From contig CAZWSE010000015.1 of assembly GCA_964636575.1 (NCBI GenBank), forward strand, positions 1-43,492: 43,492 nt of DNA, given 5' to 3'. Below the pieces are notes generated by a model that was given only the letters and a program-made list of their open reading frames with translations, was not told the origin of the DNA and ran no database searches. A program made the translations under genes and the position numbers. Source of the DNA: CAZWSE01 sp964636575 (lineage in GTDB: Bacteria > Pseudomonadota > Alphaproteobacteria > Rhodobacterales > Rhodobacteraceae). Below, piece after piece: positions 14,400 to 21,509 of this stretch; the first letter of the stretch is position 1; each line of letters starts with the position of its first letter.

Positions 14400-15239
14400 C
14401 TATTTTTTTGCCCGTGCCATGAAGGCCAGCCGTTCGAACAGATGTACGTCTTGTTCATTTTTCAGTAGAGCCCCGTGCAGTTTGGGCAATGCGTTGGCGC
14501 CGTCGCGTTTCAGATCTTCTGCATCGAGGTCTTCTGCCAGCAGCAGTTTGAGCCAATCGAGCACCTCTGAGGTGGAGGGCTTTTTCTTGAGACCCGCCGT
14601 TTCGCGGATTTCGTAGAACTGTGTGAGGGCGGTCGTCAGAAGGTCGGCCTTGATCCCTGGGTGGTGCACATCGACGATTTTGCGCATTGTAGCGTCGTCC
14701 GGGAACCGGATGTAGTGGAAGAAGCAGCGGCGCAGGAAGGCGTCTGGCAGCTCTTTTTCATTGTTGGAGGTGATGATGACCACGGGGCGGTGTTTGGCTT
14801 TAATGGTCTCTCCTGTCTCGTAGACGAAGAACTCCATCTTATCGAGCTCTTGCAGCAGGTCGTTTGGAAATTCGATATCCGCTTTGTCGATTTCATCGAT
14901 GAGCAGAACCACACGCTCGTCCGCCTCAAAAGCCTGCCAGAGCTTGCCTTTGCGGATGTAGTTGGCCACGTCATGCACTTTTTCTTCGCCAAGCTGGCTG
15001 TCGCGCAAGCGGCTGACGGCATCATATTCATACAAGCCCTGCTGAGCGCGGGTCGTTGATTTGATGTTCCATTCAATCATACGCAGGCCCAAAGACTGTG
15101 CGACTTGCAAGGCGAGCTCTGTTTTGCCGGTGCCGGGCTCACCCTTTACCAAAAGCGGGCGTTGCAGCGTCACGGCTGCGTTGACGGCTATCGTCAGGTC
15201 GTCTGTCGCGACGTAATCCTTGGTCCCTGTAAATTTCAT
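14400..15239 (-). CDS. MoxR-family AAA+ ATPase
   Basis: The 279-aa protein starts at MKFTGTKDYVATDDL, with GGAA 5 nt upstream. Walker A is GEPGTGKT (33-40), Walker B is VVLLIDEID (110-118), and sensor 1 is IITSNNEKELPDAFLRRC with the arginine finger. It is the compact MoxR type that pairs with VWA/CoxE proteins; the VWA gene lies downstream on the same strand. Role inferred from family: ATP-driven chaperone for assembly or metal insertion of a client complex. No cox, mox or nor client genes are in the window. It diverges from dksA. Confidence 0.94.
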   Translation of the reverse strand: MKFTGTKDYVATDDLTIAVNAAVTLQRPLLVKGEPGTGKTELALQVAQSLGLRMIEWNIKSTTRAQQGLYEYDAVSRLRDSQLGEEKVHDVANYIRKGKLWQAFEADERVVLLIDEIDKADIEFPNDLLQELDKMEFFVYETGETIKAKHRPVVIITSNNEKELPDAFLRRCFFHYIRFPDDATMRKIVDVHHPGIKADLLTTALTQFYEIRETAGLKKKPSTSEVLDWLKLLLAEDLDAEDLKRDGANALPKLHGALLKNEQDVHLFERLAFMARAKK

Positions 15240-15404
15240 CGTATTCCTTACCCTTGGGTGACGTGGTTCATGCAAAAATAGACTGTTTCCGACGCTATTG
15301 TGTAGTGACAATCGAATGACGCTGCGTTAGAGCCTGCGCCATAGGGGTGCCAGATGTGTGAGGAGCTGTCCATGTCCAAAGCTGGTCCCGAAAAGGGAGC
15401 CAAA

Positions 15405-15827
15405 ATGAAGCAGGAAGTATTTCTACCGGATAACTATACGCCGGCCGAAGATGAACCATTCATGAACGAGCGTCAGGTTGAGTATTTCCGACGCAAACTG
15501 ATCGACTGGCGCGAGGAACTGCTGGATGGCAGCCGCGATACGATCGAAGGTCTTCAAGACGGGACGCGCAACATTCCAGATGTGAATGACCGCGCCTCTG
15601 AAGAAACCGATCGCGCGTTGGAACTGCGCACACGTGATCGTCAGCGCAAACTGGTGTCCAAGATCGACGGTGCTTTGCGCCGGATCGACGAAGGCGAGTT
15701 TGGATATTGCAGCGTCACAGGCGAACCGATTTCCCTGAAGCGCCTTGATGCCCGCCCCATCGCCACCATGAGCCTTGAAGCGCAGGAAAAGCACGAACGC
15801 CGCGAAAAAGTGCACCGCGACGATTGA
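15405..15827 (+). CDS. dksA: RNA polymerase-binding transcription factor DksA, single-cysteine type
   Basis: The product is 140 aa from MKQEVFLPDNYTPAEDEPFM, preceded by AAGGGAG at good spacing. Starts at 15354 and 15372 (GAGGAG upstream) are possible and would add 11-17 residues. The coiled-coil tip motif DVNDRAS lies at 59-65, and two long charged helices surround it. In place of the four-Cys zinc finger there is only Cys102 (GYCSVTGEPISLKRLDARPIAT). That is the form known from Rhodobacter sphaeroides, which still acts as a DksA. It should bind the secondary channel of RNA polymerase and, with ppGpp, reset rRNA and amino-acid gene transcription. Confidence 0.94.
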   Translation: MKQEVFLPDNYTPAEDEPFMNERQVEYFRRKLIDWREELLDGSRDTIEGLQDGTRNIPDVNDRASEETDRALELRTRDRQRKLVSKIDGALRRIDEGEFGYCSVTGEPISLKRLDARPIATMSLEAQEKHERREKVHRDD

Positions 15828-15858
15828 TTTGGCCCGATGGCCCTGACAGTGTATAGAC

Positions 15859-15892
15859 AAGCGCCGTGGCTTTAAGCTGCGGCGCTTTTTTT
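15859..15892 (+). terminator. Intrinsic terminator of dksA
   Basis: AAGCGCCG (15859-15866) and CGGCGCTT (15880-15887) form a perfect 8-bp stem followed by T residues to 15892, 31 bp after the dksA stop. It separates dksA from the monooxygenase gene. Confidence 0.88.
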
Positions 15893-15918
15893 AGCCAAGT
15901 CATTTGTGTAGTCTTATT

Positions 15919-17118
15919 ATGTCGTCTGAAGTTTCAGTTGTGGTTGTTGGAGGCGGGATTGCTGGTCTTGCCAGTGCCATAGCCTATGCCCGTCAAGGGG
16001 CGCAGGTCACTGTTCTTGAGCAAGCAGACGCGATCACGGAAGTCGGTGCTGGTTTACAGATCAGTCCCAACGGGGCCGCCGTTTTGCGCGCCTTGGGATT
16101 AGAGAGCCAGTTGCGCGAGATTGGCGTTGTTGCCGGGGCTGTTGTTTTACGGGATTACCGCGCACTTGGTGACGTGACACGCCTTGATCTTGGTGATTTG
16201 GAGGATACCCAGCGATACTACTTTGTGCATCGGTCTGATCTGATTGATCTGTTGGTTGAGGCAGCCCGAGTGGCTGGCGTGTCTATCAGGTTGCTTCAAC
16301 AGGTTGACCGCGTTGTTCCCGGCCCGCGCCCTGTCGTGCATTTGGCGACCGGCGATCACTTGACTGCCGATTTGGTCATTGGCGCGGATGGGGTGAAATC
16401 AAAGATCCGCATGGCCTTGAATGGCGCGGATGCGCCAAAGTTTACGGGGCAAGTTGCTTGGCGGGCTGTCGTGCCCAACACCACCCGCGTTCCCGCAGAA
16501 GCGCGGGTTTACATGGGGCCGGGCCGTCATTTGGTGACATATCCGCTGCGTGGAAGTGCTTTTGTGAATATTGTCGCTGTTCAGGAACGCAAAGAATGGG
16601 CTGAAGAAGGCTGGTCCCATCATGATACCCCCGCGAGTGTTCAATCTGCGTTTGCAGATTTCGGGCCGGAGCCACGCGCCTTGTTGGAGCGCATTACCGA
16701 TCTGCGCTTGTGGGGGCTGTTTCGCCATCCTGTCGCCACGCATTGGGTCGCCGAGGGCGTTGCCCTTGTTGGGGATGCCGCCCATCCGACGCTGCCGTTT
16801 TTGGCACAGGGTGCCAATATGGCGCTTGAGGATGCATGGGGGTTGGCGGCGTCTGTGCCTGCCGATGATCCATCAGTTGCGCGTTTGACGCGGTATCAAG
16901 AGCTTCGAGAGGGGCGGGTCAAACGCGTGATTTCAACCGCGAACCGTAATGCATGGCGTTATCATCTGAAGTTTCCGCCCTTGCGGGCCGCTGCACATGG
17001 CGCTTTGCGTGTCAGCAGCACATTGGCCCCGAAGTTCATGTTGTCGCGTTTTGACTGGCTATACCGGTACGATATTACGTCACAGGTCCAGATCGACCCA
17101 GACCGGAACGTGATCTGA
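15919..17118 (+). CDS. FAD-dependent aromatic-type monooxygenase (salicylate hydroxylase-like)
   Basis: The 399-aa flavoprotein starts at MSSEVSVVVVGGGIAG; an upstream ATG at 15904 adds five residues with no better ribosome binding site. It is a group A flavin monooxygenase: GGGIAG (11-16) binds the FAD ADP, ADGVKSK near residue 155 is the DG motif for NAD(P)H and FAD, and GDAAHPTLPFLAQGANMALEDA is the second FAD motif. The substrate is probably a hydroxylated aromatic or related ring compound, but no catabolic genes are beside it. The 3' end overlaps xth on the other strand by 39 bp. Confidence 0.9.
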   Translation: MSSEVSVVVVGGGIAGLASAIAYARQGAQVTVLEQADAITEVGAGLQISPNGAAVLRALGLESQLREIGVVAGAVVLRDYRALGDVTRLDLGDLEDTQRYYFVHRSDLIDLLVEAARVAGVSIRLLQQVDRVVPGPRPVVHLATGDHLTADLVIGADGVKSKIRMALNGADAPKFTGQVAWRAVVPNTTRVPAEARVYMGPGRHLVTYPLRGSAFVNIVAVQERKEWAEEGWSHHDTPASVQSAFADFGPEPRALLERITDLRLWGLFRHPVATHWVAEGVALVGDAAHPTLPFLAQGANMALEDAWGLAASVPADDPSVARLTRYQELREGRVKRVISTANRNAWRYHLKFPPLRAAAHGALRVSSTLAPKFMLSRFDWLYRYDITSQVQIDPDRNVI

Positions 17119-17862
17119 CGGTTTTTCGCCCGCGCGCGTTTGTTTGTCGATCTGGCAGTCGCGCAGCAGGTCCGCGCAGGGTGGTGTCAAAAGGAAGTGG
17201 TCAATCCTAATGCCGTCGTCACGGTTCCATGCGCCTGCCTGATAGTCCCAAAAACTGTAGTGTCCGGGGCCGTGGTGGCGCGCGCGGAAGGCTTCGGTGA
17301 AGCCGAGGTTGACGATTTTGCGGAAGGCAGCGCGGCTTTCTGGGCGAAAGAGGGCGTCTTCACCCCAAGCTTCGGGCCGTCTGGCGTCTTCGGCTTGCGG
17401 GATAATATTGTAGTCGCCTGCCATAAGCGCTGGGGTTTCATCGGCCATTAGAGCTTGCGCGCGCGTATAAAGCCGTTCCATCCATGCCAATTTGTAATCG
17501 TACTTCGGCCCAGGCGCCGGATTTCCGTTGGGCAGGTAGAGACCGCAAATGCGCAAGGGGTGTTTGTCGCCGACGATTGTTGCCTCGATCCAGCGGGCCT
17601 GTTCGTCGCTGTCATCACCGGGCAACCCGCGTGTGACGTCTTCTAGTGGCAGTTTGGACAGGATCGCCACGCCGTTGAACGACTTTTGCCCGTGGGTTTC
17701 GACGTTGTAGCCGCGGTCCTCAAAGATTTCGCGGGGGAAGCCTTCGTCGACGGATTTGATTTCTTGCAGCAAGACCACATCGGGGTTGGCCTCATCGAGC
17801 CATGCGGGCAGGGCGTCGATCCGTGCTTTGATCCCGTTGATGTTGAAGGTCGCAATTTTCAT
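17080..17862 (-). CDS. xth: Exodeoxyribonuclease III
   Basis: The 260-aa protein has the whole AP endonuclease family-1 active site: FNINGI (N7), QEIK (Glu34, metal), GDYNI (Asp150, Asn152), RIDHFLL (Asp221) and SDHVPVW (Asp250-His251). It repairs abasic sites and has 3'-5' exonuclease and 3'-phosphatase activity in the family. Length matches E. coli XthA (268 aa). The tail overlaps the monooxygenase gene antisense by 39 bp. An FNR-type box lies about 78 bp upstream of the ATG, so oxygen-linked control is possible. Confidence 0.95.
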   Translation of the reverse strand: MKIATFNINGIKARIDALPAWLDEANPDVVLLQEIKSVDEGFPREIFEDRGYNVETHGQKSFNGVAILSKLPLEDVTRGLPGDDSDEQARWIEATIVGDKHPLRICGLYLPNGNPAPGPKYDYKLAWMERLYTRAQALMADETPALMAGDYNIIPQAEDARRPEAWGEDALFRPESRAAFRKIVNLGFTEAFRARHHGPGHYSFWDYQAGAWNRDDGIRIDHFLLTPPCADLLRDCQIDKQTRAGEKPSDHVPVWVDLDL

Positions 17863-17933
17863 GGTGGCAGATCCGATGCGGTTGAAGTCCGAGGTTCGTC
17901 TTAGAGAGGTGCCAAAGCGGCGACAAGGGTTGC

Positions 17934-17947
17934 TTGATTCGAATCAA
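17934..17947. promoter_or_regulatory. Perfect FNR/FnrL-type box
   Basis: TTGATTCGAATCAA is a complete palindrome and an exact TTGAT-N4-ATCAA match. Toward xth its centre is about 78 bp before the ATG, which would fit an activation position for a start near 17895-17900. Toward the peptide operon it is about 287 bp upstream. The gene-free stretch 17863-18227 holds this box, two DnaA boxes and no convincing gene. Confidence 0.6.
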
Positions 17948-18041
17948 CCATAAGGAGAATCGTTATTGCGTCGTACGTTAGGGAGGTCTACTATCCCCAT
18001 ATATAGCGAGTTACCTAGCGTTAACCGACCAAATCCAGTGC

Positions 18042-18050
18042 TGTGGATAA
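18042..18050 (-). promoter_or_regulatory. Perfect DnaA box (first of two)
   Basis: TGTGGATAA reads TTATCCACA on the minus strand, the strict DnaA consensus. A T7 run follows directly. It is 75 bp from an identical box at 18117. Confidence 0.5.
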
Positions 18051-18116
18051 GTTTTTTTAGCGAAATCTTAAGACCTTCAACAGCCTGAAACCCAATCGAT
18101 TTCTTCAAAATTTGAC

Positions 18117-18125
18117 TGTGGATAA
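18117..18125 (-). promoter_or_regulatory. Perfect DnaA box (second of two)
   Basis: The same TGTGGATAA sequence in the same orientation, about seven helical turns from the first copy, in a locally AT-rich stretch and about 100 bp upstream of the repeat-peptide gene. Confidence 0.5.
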
Positions 18126-18227
18126 GGTCTTCATTTTCACCCCAGGATAGAAAAATGAGTTGCAACACACTTTTAACGTGTAATGCTAGAGGGGCGTTCA
18201 ACATCAACTTTAACTGGAGATTACCAA

Positions 18228-18497
18228 ATGCAAGCTCAACAAAAATTCCTCACCGCAGATGCAGAATTCACCTTTGACGGCCTGACAGGCGAAGGCTGTG
18301 ACATGTTCCCATCGGGTTCTGTTTCCGTCGACACAGACATGATGGGTGGCGAAGCAACCGCTTTGTTCCCGTCTGGGTCTGCTCCTGCTGCAACTTTCGG
18401 TGAAGAAACTGGCCTGTTCCCATCAGGTTCCGCGCCAACCACATCGACAGCGACTGTCGACGGCGAAGGCACATACTTGTTCCCATCGGGGTCCTAA
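18228..18497 (+). CDS. 89-aa peptide with four FPSGS repeats, putative precursor peptide
   Basis: The ATG at 18228 follows TGGAGA with a 9-nt spacer. The N-terminal 16 residues (MQAQQKFLTADAEFTF) could be a leader. Then come four repeats of consensus G-E-x-[TC]-x-[LM]-F-P-S-G-S, with FPSGS at residues 27-31, 47-51, 64-68 and 85-89; the protein ends exactly at the last repeat. Repeats are spaced 20, 17 and 21 residues by Thr/Ala/Pro- and Asp-rich linkers. The single Cys (24) is in repeat 1. The four FPSGS motifs use different codons (TCG, TCT, TCA, TCG for the first Ser), so the protein motif is selected. There is no standard Sec signal or membrane helix. It may correspond to a Rhodobacterales DUF family (DUF6749 from memory, uncertain). 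The next two genes are a helical protein and an exporter, so a processed or modified exported peptide is a reasonable guess. Confidence 0.85.
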   Translation: MQAQQKFLTADAEFTFDGLTGEGCDMFPSGSVSVDTDMMGGEATALFPSGSAPAATFGEETGLFPSGSAPTTSTATVDGEGTYLFPSGS

Positions 18498-18522
18498 TCC
18501 CCTTTTGTGCCGAACAGTGAAA

Positions 18523-18595
18523 CGAGGCGTTCAGGTGGACGCCGTTTGGAAAGGATCATCCCCCGATGACAAATGTAATCCAACTGAACGCCTCG
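18523..18595 (+). promoter_or_regulatory. Competing RNA hairpins around the start of the second operon gene
   Basis: CGAGGCGTTCAG (18523-18534) is perfectly complementary to CTGAACGCCTCG (18584-18595), enclosing the AAGGA site and ATG at 18566. The same 5' arm can instead form a short hairpin, GGCGT (18526-18530) with ACGCC (18539-18543). The two structures exclude each other and could tune translation of the helical protein relative to the repeat peptide. Confidence 0.5.
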
Positions 18596-19642
18596 CGTCG
18601 CTGTAACACCGCCAATAGGGGCCTACCGGCCCTTATTGAAAGCTTTGCCCGTCATCGCAGATTTGGAGATGACGTGTTTTGGCTCAAGGAAAATGCAGAA
18701 ATTCTTAACGTCCTTGAATCGACCCAGACAGAGGTTCCATCCGCAGCCCTGTCGTCTCATGCCAGCTTCTACGATGGCATCGAAAAGCGGATGCAATTTT
18801 TCCCGCAATACTACCGTTTCCTGCTGTCGATCTGCCTTGATCTAGAAGATCTGGGGATGAACGATGGCAAAGGCGAAGCCCTGTGCCAGTGGGTTGCGAC
18901 TGAGGGGCTGGCCGAGGCCGAGCTTTCCGATTTGCAACGTGCCGAAGCCCAGCGGTTGATGCTGCGTCGCGGTGTTGACCCGATGTCCCACGATGCTGGT
19001 TTGCGCGACCGCGTTCACCGCTTTATTTCCCGCCCCGAGACTTTTGCCTTGCCCAACAAGAAGGCCGCGTATGAGCTAACCCATGCGGTGTTTTATCTTT
19101 CTGAGTATGGTCGGGTTGACCCGCATCTGTCCGAGGCTGCGATGAAGAGCCTTGAATTTGCTGGCATTCTTGCGTTTCTGGATCAAAACGTCGATCTGTT
19201 GGCCGAGATCTGTGTCTCGTTGCGGTTTGCCGGTGTGACCCCATCCCCGATCTGGGAAGGGCTGATTTCACGCACCACCCGTGACTTTTCCATAGAGGCA
19301 GGCCCGCACACGAGCACCCAAGACCACTACCACGATTATCTGATGTGCAATTGGTTGCTAAAGCTGGCCGATAAACCGCTGCCTGAAACCGCATTTGCGG
19401 CGGGTCGTGTTTCGTTCTTCCGCCCTGGAGCAGAATTCAGCCCGTTGCGTGGCCTGTCTGAAAGCCTGTTCAATATGGCCGACAACCGCAGCGAGGACTG
19501 GCAGCGGATGCGTCCTTTTGTGGAAGCTTCGCTTGAAGAAGACGCCCTGTTCGCGCTGTCCCAAGCTGAAGAATCCACCGATCAGTTCGAGGCGTTCTTT
19601 GCAGGGTTTGCCCGCGCGCGCCGGTTGGGCGGTGTTCAGTGA
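18566..19642 (+). CDS. All-helical protein of unknown function, partner of the repeat peptide (DUF6902-like)
   Basis: This 358-aa soluble protein has no signal peptide and is almost entirely helical. It is 68 bp downstream of the repeat-peptide gene and ends in a GTGA overlap with the transporter gene. Visible His-rich landmarks are KKAAYELTHAVFYLSEYGR (near residues 165-183) and STQDHYHDYLMCNWLLK (near 250-266). The LTH-x-x-FY pattern recalls alpha-toroid proteins found beside natural-product genes, but I see no proven enzyme motif. It may match the Rhodobacterales DUF6902 family (from memory, uncertain). Possible roles: peptide-modifying enzyme, protease-like processor, or multivalent binder of the FPSGS repeats. 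The operon position supports a link with the peptide; the reaction is unknown. Confidence 0.85.
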   Translation: MTNVIQLNASRRCNTANRGLPALIESFARHRRFGDDVFWLKENAEILNVLESTQTEVPSAALSSHASFYDGIEKRMQFFPQYYRFLLSICLDLEDLGMNDGKGEALCQWVATEGLAEAELSDLQRAEAQRLMLRRGVDPMSHDAGLRDRVHRFISRPETFALPNKKAAYELTHAVFYLSEYGRVDPHLSEAAMKSLEFAGILAFLDQNVDLLAEICVSLRFAGVTPSPIWEGLISRTTRDFSIEAGPHTSTQDHYHDYLMCNWLLKLADKPLPETAFAAGRVSFFRPGAEFSPLRGLSESLFNMADNRSEDWQRMRPFVEASLEEDALFALSQAEESTDQFEAFFAGFARARRLGGVQ

Positions 19643-20604
19643 AGGCGCTGCCCGCCCGAATGTCTAGTGCAAGTCTTGCGGGGGCGGCCATGGTTTTGGT
19701 CTACACCGCACTCATCTCAAGCGCAGATGCGATCACGAAACTGGTTTCAGGATCCTATTCTGCGCCACAGATGTTCTTTGTGTCCTCATTTGTGGTTATG
19801 GGTTTGAGCGTTCTTGCTGACCGTCACCCAAAGCAACGGTTGGGTTTGAAGACTGTCGCCCCGTTGGCGATGGGTCTGCGGTCGGCCGCGACGATTATCG
19901 CTGCCTGTTCGTTCTTCTACGCCTTCAAGTTTTTGCACTTTGCCGAGGTTTTCATCTTCATCGGGCTTATGCCAATCTTTGCGGGCCTGTTTTCAGCCGT
20001 GATCCTGAAAGAGAAAATCAAACCTGTTGTCTGGGGGGCTTTGGCCTTCGGGTTCGTGGGCGTTTTGTGTCTGTTTCCAACCGGTGTGAGTGGTGTCGGG
20101 ATTGGCCATGGCTTTGCCCTGATGGCTGCGGCGGCTGGGACGTTTTCGATGGTCATGGCGCGTTATATCGGCCGGTATGAAACCAACGCATTGGCACAAG
20201 TGTTTTACCCGAACCTTGCCCTGTTTGTTGCGATGGGGGCGGTTCTGCCGATGCTTTGGGTGCCCATGGTTTGGGCGGACATTTCTTTGATCGTTGGCTA
20301 TGCGGTGTGTTTGTTTGCTGCCCGTTGGCTGTCCGTTGTGGCCCTGCGTTTGCTGCCCGCCTATGCTGTCACCCCTTTGATGAACCTTCAGTTTGTCTGG
20401 ATGGTCGGACTTGGTGCTGCTGTCTTTGGAGAGGTTCCATCAACCAACCTGTTCGTAGGGGTGTTCATTATCATCGCCACAGGGCTGTTTTTGGTCTGGG
20501 ATCAATTCGCCGCAAAACCGGTGTTGCCCGTGCTGCCGGCGCTGTCGTCGCGTCATGGGCCGAAACTGCGCCCGCGCCCTGTATCAGCCCCTGAAGCCCG
20601 CTGA
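19639..20604 (+). CDS. DMT/EamA-family transporter
   Basis: The 321-aa protein starts at GTG in a GTGA overlap with the previous stop; an ATG at 19660 is the alternative. About ten hydrophobic helices form two EamA repeats. AAACSFFYAFKFLHFAEVFIFIGLMPIFAGLFSAVILKEK-type sequence near residues 90-130 carries the conserved A-x-x-F-x-x-P-L/I-F-x-x-L-x-x-x-x-L-x-E-x segment, and the second half has LLPAYAVTPLMNLQFVWMVGLGAAVFGE. The tail is basic and Pro-rich. EamA proteins export small metabolites, amino acids or peptides. Translational coupling suggests it exports the product of the two upstream genes (inference). Confidence 0.92.
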   Translation: MKALPARMSSASLAGAAMVLVYTALISSADAITKLVSGSYSAPQMFFVSSFVVMGLSVLADRHPKQRLGLKTVAPLAMGLRSAATIIAACSFFYAFKFLHFAEVFIFIGLMPIFAGLFSAVILKEKIKPVVWGALAFGFVGVLCLFPTGVSGVGIGHGFALMAAAAGTFSMVMARYIGRYETNALAQVFYPNLALFVAMGAVLPMLWVPMVWADISLIVGYAVCLFAARWLSVVALRLLPAYAVTPLMNLQFVWMVGLGAAVFGEVPSTNLFVGVFIIIATGLFLVWDQFAAKPVLPVLPALSSRHGPKLRPRPVSAPEAR

Positions 20605-20688
20605 GCTGTCACAATTCGTAAGGTTCGATTTGTTGATTGCAGTTTGCGTTGATGGTTAAACGGTCTCAAACCTAAGGGGGATGAGGCG

Positions 20689-21456
20689 ATGATTTTTGAA
20701 AAAAACAGTGTTGCGGTGGTCACCGGTGGTGCTTCTGGATTGGGCGCTGCGACAGCCGCTGGGTTGGCAGACAAAGGCCTGTCTGTTGCGATTTTCGATA
20801 TGAATTCAGAGCGTGGCACGGCCCATGCAGAGGCTTTGGGGGGCCGTTTCTACCGCGTTGATGTCTCTGATCCGGTCAGCGTGGAGGCAGGGTTTGCGGG
20901 CGTTGCCGCTGACATGGGGAGCCTGCGTGTGTTGGTCAATTGTGCGGGCATTGGCCCAGCGGCCAAAACTGTGTCGCGCGGTGCGGCCCATGATCCGGCC
21001 GTTTTTGAGACCGTGATCAAGGTGAACCTGCTGGGGAGTTTCAACTGTGCCTCGCAGGCGGCCGCCTTGATGGTTGCGGCTGATCCTGTTGCTCCTGACG
21101 GTCAGCGCGGTGTTATTGTGAACACGGCGTCCGTTGCGGCCTATGACGGGCAGATCGGGCAGGTGGCTTATGCGGCTTCAAAAGGCGGGATCGTCGGGAT
21201 GACCCTGCCCATGGCGCGTGATCTGGCGGACAAGGGCGTGCGGGTCTGCTCGGTCGCGCCGGGTTTGTTTTTGACGCCGCTGCTGGAGGGGTTGCCGGAA
21301 GATGTACAAAGTTCCTTAGGCGCGCAGGTGCCGTTTCCGTCACGTTTGGGCGATCCGACCGAGTTCGCGTCCCTTGTCGGGCATATCGTCGATAATCCGA
21401 TGCTGAACGGCGAAGTGATCCGGCTGGATGGCGCTATTCGGATGGCACCACGGTAG
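20689..21456 (+). CDS. SDR dehydrogenase, 3-hydroxyacyl-CoA dehydrogenase type II-like
   Basis: The 255-aa classical short-chain dehydrogenase has TGGASGLG (12-19) for NAD binding, Asp37 after the second strand (favouring NAD+), NCAG (84-87) and the catalytic Ser148, Tyr161 and Lys165 (YAASK). The pattern of long inserts around QAAALMVAADPVAPDGQRGVIVNTASVAAYDGQIGQVAY closely recalls the HSD17B10 / 3-hydroxy-2-methylbutyryl-CoA dehydrogenase group, which acts in isoleucine and fatty-acid breakdown. GGGGGATGAGGCG precedes the ATG. It stands alone between the transporter and a convergent Fe-S carrier. Confidence 0.9.
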   Translation: MIFEKNSVAVVTGGASGLGAATAAGLADKGLSVAIFDMNSERGTAHAEALGGRFYRVDVSDPVSVEAGFAGVAADMGSLRVLVNCAGIGPAAKTVSRGAAHDPAVFETVIKVNLLGSFNCASQAAALMVAADPVAPDGQRGVIVNTASVAAYDGQIGQVAYAASKGGIVGMTLPMARDLADKGVRVCSVAPGLFLTPLLEGLPEDVQSSLGAQVPFPSRLGDPTEFASLVGHIVDNPMLNGEVIRLDGAIRMAPR

Positions 21457-21464
21457 ATTTTCTT

Positions 21465-21504
21465 GCCTCCGGCGGAGGTATTTGACCCAAGAAGAAGGTG
21501 GGTG
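21465..21504. repeat. Dispersed hairpin element, copy 3
   Basis: GCCTCCGGCGGAGG, TATTTG, ACCCAAGAAGAAG and GTGGGTG follow in order, between the convergent SDR and Fe-S carrier genes. The hairpin and T-rich run suit a terminator; the conserved 3' tail is not needed for that. Confidence 0.75.
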
Positions 21505-21509
21505 CCGCG

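Noticed and set aside
17966..18088. TTG-initiated 40-codon frame with AAGGAG upstream, next to the FNR-type box
   Set aside because: The ribosome site is good, but the sequence has no recognisable homology and runs over a DnaA box. Without conservation data it cannot be supported as a gene.
18042..18125. Replication origin (oriC)
   Set aside because: Only two strict DnaA boxes are present, and no dnaA, parAB, gidA, hemE or other usual origin neighbours lie nearby. Kept as DnaA boxes only.
17944..18207. 87-codon minus-strand frame in the gene-free stretch upstream of the repeat-peptide gene
   Set aside because: Its sequence has no family resemblance, no good ribosome site, and covers the DnaA boxes and regulatory region; more likely chance.
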